The notes under the pieces are model-generated. The model was given only the letters and a program-made list of their open reading frames with translations, ran no database searches and had not been told where the DNA came from. A stretch of 64,000 bases of DNA. Source: Nocardia jejuensis NBRC 103114 (lineage in GTDB: Bacteria > Actinomycetota > Actinomycetes > Mycobacteriales > Mycobacteriaceae). Made by a program: the position numbers and the translations under genes. The stretch's first letter is position 1, and every line of letters starts with the position of its first letter. Below, in pieces: positions 43,723 through 52,344 of this stretch. The stretch is taken from the NCBI RefSeq assembly GCF_001613145.1, contig NZ_BDBU01000028.1, positions 111,271 through 175,270 on the forward strand, in the 5' to 3' direction.

Positions 43723-45870
43723 CTAGCCGCAGGTGTCCGCGCCCGGTATCGGAAGCCGCCTGCTACGGACAGTCACATCCGCGGCATAGCTCAGGCGCAG
43801 CACCAACGCCGCGGCCTCTTGCTCAGGCACTCCCAATAGGTCCAGGAAACGGCCCTGGAGTGACGCTAGTGTATCGGCGAACTCCGCGGAAACCGTGCGC
43901 AACTCCTCGGGACTGCGGGCGAACAAGAAGACAGGCGACACCGGGTGCACGGCCAGTCCACACCGTTCGGCTTCGACCCACACCTTCTGCAGTACCCCGC
44001 CCGCCCGCGCGTATGCCGCCAATTCGGCGGGGTCACCCGGTGGCGGCGCATCGAAAGTCACCACCGCGACCGCGGAGCTGGACAGCACCCGATCCCTGAT
44101 CGACTCACCCAGCGCGTTACCACCGGACCAACTGCGTACCCGGGCCATGACGTCCGAGCGCCTGCCGATGTCGAGTTTCACCAATTCGTCGGGGGCAAGC
44201 AGCAGGGTCCGCACGTCGAGGCCGCTGCGTGGATCCTCGCCGGGCCAGCGCAGTTCCGAGAACATCTCCTCGTGCAGACGTGGAGTCAGGAAGCGGGCAC
44301 GGTCGGATTTCGCGAGCAGATCGGCGGCGGATTCGACGGCGGGCCGGGCGCTGACCCACCGGAAATTCCCACCGGCCGCCTTCGCCGCGGCCGCGAGCCG
44401 GTCTCCCGCGGCTCGGCCCATCGGGGCACCGGTACCGAGCTGTCGATTGGTATGCCGAGCGAGCAGGGCCGGGTAGTCACGGGTCAGCCCCGAATCGCTG
44501 CCGCTCTCCAACCGCAATACCGCGGTCAGCGCGCCCGGACCGCCCGTGATCAGCTCGCTCGCACCGAGCAGATCCTGCGCCGACGCCGCGCTTCGGGCAT
44601 TGTGCAGCGCGGCCCCGACCGACAGCGCACTGGCGCGAAAACCGATGTCCATCGTCGAGGAGCGTTCGGGCGCAAGCGAAATTGTGACCGTGTGGTCCGC
44701 TACTGCCAGGGTCCAGGGCTGGGTATTGCCGCCCGATGGCGCCAGCTGAGCGCACTCGAGGACCGCAGTGACCCCGGACGAGGTGCTGCGCCTTTCCTCG
44801 GGCTCGGCCGGCCAGGACAGATCCTCGGCCGGCAACGGTTCGGCCAGTTCGTCCAAGCACTGTTCCAAGTCGATTCGGGTACGACCGGAGGGCAACTTCA
44901 ACCCCATCCCGATCCGCCGGACCGCGGCCGCGATGCTCGCCCCACCGAGTTGGACTTCACTACCCAATTGCGGCCAGCTCGAGAGCGTCTCACCGACCTC
45001 CACCATGCTTGCGGCCAAACGATCGGAAAGGCTGTGCGCGTCCAGGATCCGGGCCACGAACGGCGCCTTCTCTCGCGTGGTCAGCCCCGCGAGGTCGGCG
45101 GCGCGCACGTCGCCGAGCAGACCGTGAAAGGGAGAGCGGTCCGGCTCCAGGTCGAAACGCTCCACATCCAGCAGCCCACGGTCACTGGTTTCCATCAACA
45201 CCGGCAGGCGCCGGTCCCGGGCGGCCTCACGCACCGCGAACTTGATGTCGAGCGAATCGCACTCCTCGACGACGATCGAGAGCCCGTCCAGGAAGGCGTC
45301 CATGTTGGCGGCGTTCAGCCCCTCGTGGAAGACCTCCACCGGCAGGTAGGGATCGATCTCGGCGATACGCCGGGCGGCGACGACCGCCTTGTTCACGCCG
45401 ATGTCGAGCAGCGTGCCGGGAACCCGGTTCAGATTGGTGAGCTCGAGGTCGTCGAAATCCGCCAGCCGCAGCAGACCGCAGACGCCCTCCACGGCCAGGG
45501 TGTGCGCAACCGCGTGACCGACGCTCAGTCCGACTATTCCGATTCTCTGCCGCGCCAGCAGATCCTGTTCCGCGTGGGTGACTTTGTTGCGATTTCGGTC
45601 CAGGCGAATCGCGCGCAAGGTTCGCGGACCGGGAAGGGCGATAACCGTTCGCCGCCAGGGATAGAACACCCAGCGATCAGCTTCCTTGCCCTCCAATAAT
45701 TCGGGCAAATCCAGCAATTCATCGAGCTCGGCACGCAATGCGGCGCGAAGATCGGAAAATTCGATCCTCCGGTCGGCCCGCAACCGGGCCAACGCGGCGG
45801 CATCGGTGCGATCGTATTCGTTCAGCAGCGTCGGACGGTACGCGTCGGACTCCGGCCGCCCGATCAGCAT
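43723..45870 (-). CDS. E1-like (ThiF/MoeB) and nitroreductase fusion protein (Rv1355c-like)
   Basis: A 715-residue fusion. The N-terminal ~340 residues hold an E1-type adenylation domain: GLSVGHAV (114-121) as the nucleotide loop and DFDDLELTNLNRV (138-150) as the Arg finger block. A Cys lies in VEECDSLDIK, and there are no zinc-binding CxxC pairs. The C-terminal half is an FMN nitroreductase domain opening with LAPSGGNTQPW. So one protein could adenylate a carboxylate, perhaps a peptide C-terminus, and carry out a flavin redox step. The M. tuberculosis counterpart is annotated loosely as MoeY. No ubiquitin-like or sulphur-carrier partner is visible. It overlaps the preceding GNAT-like gene by seven bases. 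Confidence 0.8.
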   Translation of the reverse strand: MLIGRPESDAYRPTLLNEYDRTDAAALARLRADRRIEFSDLRAALRAELDELLDLPELLEGKEADRWVFYPWRRTVIALPGPRTLRAIRLDRNRNKVTHAEQDLLARQRIGIVGLSVGHAVAHTLAVEGVCGLLRLADFDDLELTNLNRVPGTLLDIGVNKAVVAARRIAEIDPYLPVEVFHEGLNAANMDAFLDGLSIVVEECDSLDIKFAVREAARDRRLPVLMETSDRGLLDVERFDLEPDRSPFHGLLGDVRAADLAGLTTREKAPFVARILDAHSLSDRLAASMVEVGETLSSWPQLGSEVQLGGASIAAAVRRIGMGLKLPSGRTRIDLEQCLDELAEPLPAEDLSWPAEPEERRSTSSGVTAVLECAQLAPSGGNTQPWTLAVADHTVTISLAPERSSTMDIGFRASALSVGAALHNARSAASAQDLLGASELITGGPGALTAVLRLESGSDSGLTRDYPALLARHTNRQLGTGAPMGRAAGDRLAAAAKAAGGNFRWVSARPAVESAADLLAKSDRARFLTPRLHEEMFSELRWPGEDPRSGLDVRTLLLAPDELVKLDIGRRSDVMARVRSWSGGNALGESIRDRVLSSSAVAVVTFDAPPPGDPAELAAYARAGGVLQKVWVEAERCGLAVHPVSPVFLFARSPEELRTVSAEFADTLASLQGRFLDLLGVPEQEAAALVLRLSYAADVTVRSRRLPIPGADTCG

Positions 45871-46622
45871 GCGCCGGCCGGCCTGCCATTCTCACTCGCT
45901 ATATCCGGGGCCTCGTGCAGCCCTTCGGCGAGCTGGATCTGCTCGGCATCCAGCAACGGCGCCTGCGACTCGTCCGCGATGGCACGGCAGTCGTTGCGGT
46001 CCCACCAGAGCACCACGGTGCGGTATCGATCGTCCGGGTAGGGCACTTCCGGGATCCGCCACGTCACCGTCGCTCCGCTGCAACGCCACAGCTCCGCGAG
46101 CTCTCGATCTGCGGTCGCGACGGCGTAGCGCGCGCCGAGCAGCCCTGTCGCATGGACGATTCCGCGAGCTACGGCGGCACGCAATGCCGAACGCGAGGGG
46201 GCGTCGCGCTGGACCCAGCCCGACTTGACTTCGATCACACCGTCGACGATTCGGTCGGCGATCGATCTTCGCAGCACGTCCTCACCGACATGTCCACGCC
46301 ACTCGACCACCGCATGGGCTTCGTCGACGTGCCGGTACGGGCCCTGGGCGCGAACCCCGGCCACCACACGACCGTCGGAGTCGACCCCGACCATGAACAT
46401 CGTCGTCGAACGCCCGTTGATCACCGAGTCGTATTCGAGAGCGCTCTCGACGCCGAACTCGCGATAGGCATCGAGCGCCCCTGCCATACACAGTCGCCAC
46501 AGTGCGGGGTGGGCTTCCGGAGTACCGACATAAAAAACACAGCCCGACACCGCATCCCTGAAACGCAGCATGCCCTCTCCAGGGCCTTCCTCCGGGACAA
46601 CTGCGATCGCTTCGAGGCTCAT
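45864..46622 (-). CDS. GNAT-like / acyl-amino-acid-synthase-like protein
   Basis: A 252-residue protein with an acyltransferase-like fold. The stretch SRSALRAAVARGIVHATGLL, then YAVATADRELAELWRCSG and YPDDRYRTVVLWW, follows the layout of FeeM- and LuxI-like synthases, which use acyl-ACP or acyl-CoA to acylate an amino acid. No typical GNAT Q/RxxGxG/A loop is obvious. The ATG at 46622 has GTAGGAA upstream. It is first in the operon with the E1/nitroreductase fusion and the c-di-GMP enzyme. A role in making a small signal or modified metabolite is inference only. Confidence 0.55.
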   Translation of the reverse strand: MSLEAIAVVPEEGPGEGMLRFRDAVSGCVFYVGTPEAHPALWRLCMAGALDAYREFGVESALEYDSVINGRSTTMFMVGVDSDGRVVAGVRAQGPYRHVDEAHAVVEWRGHVGEDVLRRSIADRIVDGVIEVKSGWVQRDAPSRSALRAAVARGIVHATGLLGARYAVATADRELAELWRCSGATVTWRIPEVPYPDDRYRTVVLWWDRNDCRAIADESQAPLLDAEQIQLAEGLHEAPDIASENGRPAGAC

Positions 46623-46873
46623 ACAGTTCCTACTCCGTTGCTGCGCGTACAACGCGCGACTACCAACCCACCGTCCGATACGGTCATGTATCAACCGCTC
46701 CAGAGCAGGCGCCTAGAGGAGTATCAGCCAACGGTCTGAAATTGTCCAGACATCCGGCAAACCCTCCGAAACCCGAATGTGGATGAGGAAAAGGGTACTG
46801 GTCAAACCATTGCTGTCGGTAATAAAACTCAACCACAAGACCGGTTGGTTCTCAATCAGCTAACAATTGGCTA

Positions 46874-47311
46874 TCAAACCAGGATCGAGATGAAGAGTTC
46901 CAGCTCGGTGGGACCGGACCAGATCTCGATCTCCTCACGGTAAGCCCGGGTGATCTCGGCCGATGCCGTCGCGTCGTCGACCTGCGCCCACACGTCCTCG
47001 GCCGGATCGTGATAATCACCATTCGGCTGGAAGCGGGCGTACACACCCTTGGGCACCCGGATCAGCACATCGCCGACGGGAGCGGCGTCGGGAGTCGGGT
47101 ATTCGTACGAGACCAGCACGTTGTAGTTGCCGGCCGGGTCGGGGACGTAGACCGTGGCCAGCGGCCGGTGGTCGGCTTCGTCGCGATCGCGCAGGCGGTC
47201 CCGGAGGAACTCGATGAGCTCGCTGTTGCTGACCTTGAAGCTGGGCCGCACGCGCGGCACGACCAGTCCGCCATAGACGCCGCCGGAGCGAACCACGATC
47301 GAATAGCTCAT
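46874..47311 (-). CDS. GyrI-like effector-binding protein, downstream copy
   Basis: A 145-residue protein resembling the GyrI/AraC effector-binding fold: two halves, each with a hydrophobic strand and a helix, the second ending VPKGVYARFQPNGDYHDPAEDVWAQV. No DNA-binding domain is attached. The start ATG overlaps the stop of the next upstream gene (ATGA). Stand-alone members of this fold bind or hydrolyse lipophilic cations or drugs. The product is probably paired with its neighbour. Confidence 0.65.
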   Translation of the reverse strand: MSYSIVVRSGGVYGGLVVPRVRPSFKVSNSELIEFLRDRLRDRDEADHRPLATVYVPDPAGNYNVLVSYEYPTPDAAPVGDVLIRVPKGVYARFQPNGDYHDPAEDVWAQVDDATASAEITRAYREEIEIWSGPTELELFISILV

Positions 47312-47751
47312 GCGGGCTCGACCGCCAGGTACAGCTCGATCTTGTACGCGTGCGGGTAGCACTCGAAGTCGCCGGTGTGGATTCGCTTGATGTGGTTGTG
47401 CTCCTCCGCATAGGCGATCTGAGTCCACAGGTCCGTCATCACCTGCGGAAAGGCGCCGACCGAGGAGAACTTGGCGTAGCTGCCGCGCGGCAGGCGGGCC
47501 ACCACGTGGCCACGGGTGACGCGCTCGAAGGATTCGCACTGGTATCCGACGATCTGGGTGTTGTAGGTGCCCAGTTCGGAGCCGAAGTCGACGTAGGCCG
47601 ACGCGAGCGGACCGCCCAGTTCCTGATGCAGGACAGCGGCCCAGGCCACTTCCAGATCATGATCGCGCAGTTCTCCGAGGGCACGCTTGGGACTGCGAAC
47701 CGGCAGCCCGGCGACCCAGGTCTCGTCCCGCTCTACGATCTCGAACTGCAT
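47308..47751 (-). CDS. GyrI-like effector-binding protein, upstream copy
   Basis: A 147-residue protein with the same layout as the gene it overlaps: LPRGSYAKFSSVGAFPQVMTDLWTQI matches VPKGVYARF..., and both end in an IELYL/LELFI strand. The two are diverged paralogues and are translationally coupled. A DETWVAGLPVRSPKR N-terminal strand is typical for Cass2/GyrI-like domains. Ligand and role are unknown. Confidence 0.65.
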   Translation of the reverse strand: MQFEIVERDETWVAGLPVRSPKRALGELRDHDLEVAWAAVLHQELGGPLASAYVDFGSELGTYNTQIVGYQCESFERVTRGHVVARLPRGSYAKFSSVGAFPQVMTDLWTQIAYAEEHNHIKRIHTGDFECYPHAYKIELYLAVEPA

Positions 47752-47877
47752 GGAAGGAACTCTCTCCGGAGGTCTGGATGCACCGCCCGTCGGCCAACCT
47801 TCGCCATGCTATCAACCACGTCGAGCACGCTTCGGCGACACGACTGAGGTGGGGCTAACTTGGCCCCGGTCCAGCGA

Positions 47878-48540
47878 CTATTCCGCATTCCGGCGGCGAT
47901 GCGGGCGCGCTCGCGGCGCGTGCCAGTGCCGCCAGAGGGCGAGCAGTCGCAGGCCGACCGCACCCGCTCCGGCCAATCCGCCTGTCCAATAGGTGTACTG
48001 GCCGAAGTAGAGCAGCGTGGCCGTGGCGGCGGATCCCAGCAGGGCGGGCACCGCGTACAGCTCGCCGTCGCTGAGCACGCTGGGCGTCACTCCGGCCAGC
48101 ACATCGCGGATGATGCCGCCCCCGACGGCGGTCACCAGGCCGAGCGCCGCGCTGGAGGGCGCGGACAGTCCGTGCTGGAAGGCCGTCACGGTTCCGGTCA
48201 CGCAGAAGATCCCGAGCCCGAAGGCGTCGGCGGTGTAGAGCGGGGTGCGGATCACCCGGGTCGGCGGATGCCAGAAGAAGATCAGCACCGCCGCGAGCAG
48301 GGCTGCCACCACGTACCTCAGGTTCACGAACGCCGAGGGCGGGGTCTCGCCGATGATGAGGTCGCGGATCACGCCGCCTCCCGTGGCGGTGGCGATGGCC
48401 AGCGCCGCGATGCCGACCACATCGAATCCGCGTCGCACGGCGAGCAGCGCGCCGGAGACGCCGAATGCGAACACGCCCAGCATGTTTCCGACCACCTGCG
48501 CGCTGTCGACAGCGCTGCCGAGCGCGACGAGAGTGCTCAT
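47878..48540 (-). CDS. TRIC-type cation channel (UPF0126)
   Basis: A 220-residue membrane protein with about seven helices in two repeats. Each repeat has the glycine signature: GGGVIRDLIIG (first) and GGGIIRDVLAG (second), which is diagnostic of bacterial TRIC potassium/cation channels. The C-terminus is short and basic. ATG at 48540 is chosen; an upstream ATG at 48567 is in frame and also has a purine-rich site. Confidence 0.88.
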   Translation of the reverse strand: MSTLVALGSAVDSAQVVGNMLGVFAFGVSGALLAVRRGFDVVGIAALAIATATGGGVIRDLIIGETPPSAFVNLRYVVAALLAAVLIFFWHPPTRVIRTPLYTADAFGLGIFCVTGTVTAFQHGLSAPSSAALGLVTAVGGGIIRDVLAGVTPSVLSDGELYAVPALLGSAATATLLYFGQYTYWTGGLAGAGAVGLRLLALWRHWHAPRARPHRRRNAE

Positions 48541-48636
48541 TCGGGCCGCTTCCTCTCCCATTCGCAAACCTTTGGTTACCGGCGATCAGTATGCCGTGTC
48601 GCGGCTGCCGCGCCGTCGTAGGCCGTTCCGTCGCCG

Positions 48637-49377
48637 ATGGGGTTGAATCGGTTCGTGTGCCGCACAATTGCCGAGTTGGATGCCCAGGTCACGGCGTGTC
48701 GCGCCTGCCCCCGCCTGGTGGCCTGGCGGGAGCAGGTGGCGCGCGAGAAGCGTGCGGCCTTTCGTGATGAAAATTACTGGGGCAAACCGGTTCCGGGATT
48801 CGGGCCGGACGATGCTCGGCTGCTCGTGGTCGGCCTGGCTCCGGCGGCGCACGGCGGCAACAGAACCGGGCGCATGTTCACCGGGGACCGCAGCGCCGAT
48901 GTGCTGATCGCCGCCATGTACGACGCCGGACTCGCGAATCAGCCCACCAGCCTGCGCGCGGACGACGGTCTCGAACTGATCGGAACCCGGGTCACCGCGC
49001 CCGTGCACTGCGCGCCGCCGGACAACAAGCCCACCCCCGGCGAGCGCGACAACTGCCGGCACTGGCTGGTCACCGAACTGGACCTGCTCACGCCCACCGT
49101 GCGCGGCATCGTCGTACTCGGCGGGTTCGGCTGGCAGGCCCTGCTCCCGGTGCTGGGCGAATCAGGCTGGGCGGTACCGAAACCCAGGCCGCGCTTCGGG
49201 CACGGCGCGCACGTGGAACTCGCGCCGACGCGGCCGGATCGCGACTCACTGCACCTGTTCGGCACCTATCACCCGAGTCAGCAGAACACCTTCACCGGTC
49301 GGCTCACACCCGCCATGCTGACCGCGGTGCTCGTCGAGGCCGCGACGACCGTCGGCCTCCCCGACGCACGCCCCTGA
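48637..49377 (+). CDS. Family 5 uracil-DNA glycosylase (UdgB)
   Basis: A 246-residue Fe-S uracil-DNA glycosylase. The cluster-ligand start CRACPRLVAWREQV, motif A GLAPAAHGGNRTGRMFTGD and motif B HPSQQNTFTGR are all present. The family removes uracil and other deaminated bases, including hypoxanthine, in GC-rich actinobacteria. The start is uncertain; GTG at 48655 would also keep every motif. It is divergent from the TRIC gene. Confidence 0.88.
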   Translation: MGLNRFVCRTIAELDAQVTACRACPRLVAWREQVAREKRAAFRDENYWGKPVPGFGPDDARLLVVGLAPAAHGGNRTGRMFTGDRSADVLIAAMYDAGLANQPTSLRADDGLELIGTRVTAPVHCAPPDNKPTPGERDNCRHWLVTELDLLTPTVRGIVVLGGFGWQALLPVLGESGWAVPKPRPRFGHGAHVELAPTRPDRDSLHLFGTYHPSQQNTFTGRLTPAMLTAVLVEAATTVGLPDARP

Positions 49378-49424
49378 CCGTTGCGAATCCAGCCCTCAGC
49401 AGGGCTGACGATACGATGCGTGAC

Positions 49425-50120
49425 GTGAGCAGGGCCGACAACTCGACTCCGGGCAGCGCCGCCGGTCCCCGCGCGGACGATCACGACGCACGCACGCCGG
49501 ACGCCGTCGAGGACACACCCGTACGAGCCAAACGCCGGCGCGCCGACACCCGGCAGCGCCTGCTGACCGCCGCTTTCGACGCGTTCGCCGACGACGGTTT
49601 CGGCCGCACCACCGTCGAACAGATCTGTGACCGAGCCGGATTCACCCGCGGGGCCTTCTACTCCAACTTCTCCTCGCTCGAGGAACTGTTCCTGGCGATG
49701 TGGGAGCAGAGGTCCGCGAGCATGCTCGAGCAGGTCACCGCGCTGCTGGTCACCGAACCCTCGGTGCCCGACGCACAACTGGCCGTCGAACACGTCCTGG
49801 CCGCTGTCCCCGTGGACGACAAGTGGTTTCGGATCACCGCCGAGTTCACCGCGCACGCACTGCGCAATCCGCCGCTGCGCCGGGTCATGGTGGCGCGCGA
49901 GGAATCGATCAGCGCCGCACTGCTGCCGGTGGTGGTGACACTGCTGGCCCGCTCCGGACGCCGTGTTCCCGATCCGGTGGGCCTGGGGCGCGCGCTGATC
50001 GCCGTGCACGACGGCACCCTCACCCAGTGCCTGCTGGAGCCGGACAATCCAGAAGTTCTGGCCCATCGCACCGACTTGTTCCTGCGCATCCTGGAGTCCT
50101 ACAGCGAGCCCGCCGGCTGA
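49425..50120 (+). CDS. TetR/AcrR-family regulator
   Basis: A 231-residue regulator with a ~35-residue polar N-terminal extension before the helix-turn-helix (FGRTTVEQICDRAGFTRGAFYSNFSSLEELF). The C-terminal domain starts near LAVEHVLAAVPVDDKWF. A -10-like TACGAT at 49412-49417 overlaps an upstream in-frame ATG (49416), so GTG at 49425, right at the expected transcription start, is preferred. Its target is not obvious: it is convergent with the Rieske gene and follows the glycosylase gene. Confidence 0.8.
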   Translation: MSRADNSTPGSAAGPRADDHDARTPDAVEDTPVRAKRRRADTRQRLLTAAFDAFADDGFGRTTVEQICDRAGFTRGAFYSNFSSLEELFLAMWEQRSASMLEQVTALLVTEPSVPDAQLAVEHVLAAVPVDDKWFRITAEFTAHALRNPPLRRVMVAREESISAALLPVVVTLLARSGRRVPDPVGLGRALIAVHDGTLTQCLLEPDNPEVLAHRTDLFLRILESYSEPAG

Positions 50121-50128
50121 TCCGCGCG

Positions 50129-50536
50129 TCAGGAGATCTGTAGCTCGGCTCCCGCGACGGTGACGGTCCTGGCCGCCAGCGGCTTCTCCGCGGGTCCGCT
50201 GATCACGGCGCCGTCCGCCGCGTTGAACGAACTCCCGTGGCAGGGACACAGAATCTGCCCCTTCACGATGCCCTTCACGGTGCAGCCCGCATGCGTGCAC
50301 TTGGCCGAAAACGCATGAAACTCACCAGCATTCGGCTGCGTGACGACGGTCCCCCGCTCCGCGAACACTTTCCCGCCACCCACCGGAACATCCCCCACCG
50401 GAACGCTGAACGGCGAGGTATCCGTCTTGGCAGCCTGCCCCGCCCCACACCCGGTAGCCGTCACCACCACCGCCAACGCCCCCGCACCCCCGAGCACGGC
50501 CCGCCGACTGACACCAGAGCAAACAGGATCACCCAT
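50129..50536 (-). CDS. Secreted Rieske [2Fe-2S] protein
   Basis: A 135-residue exported Rieske protein. The N-terminus has a twin-arginine-type signal (SGVSRRAVLGGAGALAVVV) ending in ATGC, a likely lipobox Cys. Cluster ligands are CTHAGC and CPCHGSSF, the CxH...CxxH pair. An electron-carrier role at the membrane surface is likely. The ATG at 50536 begins the signal; the frame upstream is low-complexity. It runs towards the TetR gene and away from tRNA-Ala. Confidence 0.85.
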   Translation of the reverse strand: MGDPVCSGVSRRAVLGGAGALAVVVTATGCGAGQAAKTDTSPFSVPVGDVPVGGGKVFAERGTVVTQPNAGEFHAFSAKCTHAGCTVKGIVKGQILCPCHGSSFNAADGAVISGPAEKPLAARTVTVAGAELQIS

Positions 50537-50718
50537 AACCGCGACAATCTCCCATCCACCGACAGGCAACCCCGCCGAACCAACCCCCCGGCGACCATAC
50601 CCACCACCCCTCCCCACCCCCCAACACCCCCACAAAACCACCCTCAACCAGCCGATTCGGCGACACCCCACCCCAGCTGCTAAAGTTTTGCATCGCAGGC
50701 CGGTAACGGTCAGCGGCT

Positions 50719-50791
50719 GGGGCTATAGCGCAGTTGGTAGCGCGTCTCGTTCGCATCGAGAAGGTCAGGGGTTCGATTCCCCTTAGCTCCA
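50719..50791 (+). tRNA. tRNA-Ala (anticodon CGC)
   Basis: A 73-base cloverleaf. The acceptor stem GGGGCTA pairs with TAGCTCC, followed by discriminator A. The D arm is GCGCAGTTGGTAGCGC; the anticodon stem TCTCG/CGAGA encloses loop TTCGCAT (anticodon CGC, alanine codon GCG); the T arm is GGGGTTCGATTCCCC. CCA is not encoded. A terminator follows. Confidence 0.95.
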
Positions 50792-50803
50792 CAACAGCGG
50801 TTC

Positions 50804-50840
50804 AGAGCCGGTCCTCACAGAGGACCGGCTCTTCGCTTTT
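50804..50840 (+). terminator. tRNA-Ala terminator
   Basis: A perfect 12-base-pair stem (arm AGAGCCGGTCCT) with loop CACAG and a TCGCTTTT tail, 13 bases after the tRNA. Confidence 0.88.
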
Positions 50841-50862
50841 CGGGATCGTCCGGCAATCCCGA

Positions 50863-51357
50863 CTAGTTCCCCTTGACCGGCGGCAGAACCGACAGCGGCG
50901 ATATTGCCCGCCGTGCGTAAGTCTCTTCCGGACTCACCGTGATCACATCGAGTTGCCGCACCAACGAACCGGGTATCCGACCATCCTCGAAGTGCTCAGC
51001 ACTGGGAACGATGACAGCCTCGGCATCAAGCCGGGTCGCTTGCGCCCTCAGGCGCGCCAACGGTGGCCGTTCGAACTTCGGGTCATAGATCACCATGTCC
51101 GAGAAGTCGTAGCCGAGGCGAGTCGCAAGCTTTCGAATCTGACCTTGGTCCCAGAGCTGAGCCAAGCCTGATACATCGGTGCGGAGGTATCCGATACATG
51201 TTGGCCTCCAGTGCATTACAGCCCCCTCCGGTCCTTCGCCACGGTCGCTCGCCTGAAATTCCAAGTAGGCCCCTGGGCTGTCGTCGGACTCACCTTCGGC
51301 GATACAGGTCTCCAACACGCCACCGGGAAACTCGAAAAGTCTTGTACTCCACGCCAT
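50863..51357 (-). CDS. Hypothetical protein next to tRNA-Ala
   Basis: A 164-residue soluble protein that I do not recognise. It opens MAWSTRLFEFPGGVLETCIAEGE, and the C-terminal half contains an alternating strand/helix part (GYDFSDMVIYDP, then LDAEAVIVPS). The ATG at 51357 has AGGGG six bases before it. It is divergent from the XRE-DUF5919 gene, and the shared region has repeated GGGACGT/ACGTCCC elements. Base composition is lower in GC than in the flanking housekeeping genes, so it probably belongs to an inserted segment. Confidence 0.6.
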   Translation of the reverse strand: MAWSTRLFEFPGGVLETCIAEGESDDSPGAYLEFQASDRGEGPEGAVMHWRPTCIGYLRTDVSGLAQLWDQGQIRKLATRLGYDFSDMVIYDPKFERPPLARLRAQATRLDAEAVIVPSAEHFEDGRIPGSLVRQLDVITVSPEETYARRAISPLSVLPPVKGN

Positions 51358-51490
51358 ATCGACCCCTATGTCGTCGTTGCGGGCACCCAAGAGCCGGCTT
51401 GTTCGATGACCGATCGGAACCGTTCCTGAGTGGCTGCCTCGACGTTATGGAGAACTGAGTAGCGTCGATACCGCACGGCCGGGGCGTTGT

Positions 51491-51529
51491 GGGACGTATG
51501 ATCCGACAGCCAACGTCCCCCAACGTCCC
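51491..51529. promoter_or_regulatory. GGGACGT/ACGTCCC repeats and -10 of the XRE gene
   Basis: GGGACGT at 51491-51497 faces two ACGTCCC copies at 51513-51519 and 51523-51529, 10 bases apart. TATGAT (51497-51502) is a good -10 for the XRE gene, so the repeats flank its start site and could be its own operator. Confidence 0.5.
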
Positions 51530-51552
51530 CTCCGCGAAGGGTTCGCCGCAAG

Positions 51553-52341
51553 ATGCCCAACGAACGCCTCCGCGCCACGTTGCAGGACAGCGATTACGAC
51601 GAACGTTCGTTAGCGGCCGAACTCGGCTTGGATCCGAAGAGCGTCCAACGCTGGATCACGCGGGAGGTGACGCCGCGGCGAACTGCTGCACTCCGCGCCG
51701 CAAAGGTTCTCGGGGTCTCGCCTGTATGGCTGTGGCCGAACCTTGGGACAGACCGGCGGGCTGCTTCACAAGCCGAAATCGTGACCCTCTACCCGCACCG
51801 TTCGGAAGTGCCTCGCCACCTCTGGCTGGATCTTCTCGCAACGGCAAACAAGCGAGTATGGCTATACGCCAACGCGAGCCTGTTTCTGCCGGAGGACAAC
51901 CCGGAATCAGTAGACATCATCAAGCGGAAAGCGGACAACGGCACGGATATTCGCATCCTGATGGCCGATCCGGACAGCGAATTATGCGTAAGGCGCGGTG
52001 TCGAAGAGCGTCTGTTCGAGGCGATTCCTTCGCGAGTCCGAATGGCGTTGTCGTACTACGCTCCGCTTGTCGGGGTTTCGGGTATAGATTTTCGACTCCA
52101 ATCGGAAACGCTATACAATTCAATCTTTGTCTACGATGACGATATGCTCGTCAATCAACACGTCTATGGGATGTACGGGTATATGGCTCCAGTTCTTCAC
52201 CTGCGAAGAATGGAGGGAGGGGACTTCTTCGACATGTATACGCGTAGTTTCGAGCGTGTGTGGGAGATCTCTTCGAAAATCGAAGAATCGAACTTCTGGA
52301 AGCAGCGTTCAGCGACGCTCAGTGGACAACCTCTGAAGTAG
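51553..52341 (+). CDS. XRE-type regulator with DUF5919-like C-terminal domain
   Basis: A 262-residue protein. The N-terminal helix-turn-helix is DERSLAAELGLDPKSVQRWITREVTPRR, and the C-terminal ~170 residues begin with RSEVPRHLWLDLLATANKRVWLYANASLF. That domain, with IRILMADPDSE and a long DFFDMYTRSFERVWEIS helix, resembles the phospholipase-D-like fold without an HKD motif, seen in DUF5919 proteins of actinobacterial accessory regions. Codon use is clearly lower in GC (ATA, TTA and TCG codons present). It is convergent with the HAD gene, separated by three bases, a pairing I recall from actinomycete islands. Confidence 0.7.
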   Translation: MPNERLRATLQDSDYDERSLAAELGLDPKSVQRWITREVTPRRTAALRAAKVLGVSPVWLWPNLGTDRRAASQAEIVTLYPHRSEVPRHLWLDLLATANKRVWLYANASLFLPEDNPESVDIIKRKADNGTDIRILMADPDSELCVRRGVEERLFEAIPSRVRMALSYYAPLVGVSGIDFRLQSETLYNSIFVYDDDMLVNQHVYGMYGYMAPVLHLRRMEGGDFFDMYTRSFERVWEISSKIEESNFWKQRSATLSGQPLK

Positions 52342-52344
52342 GCC

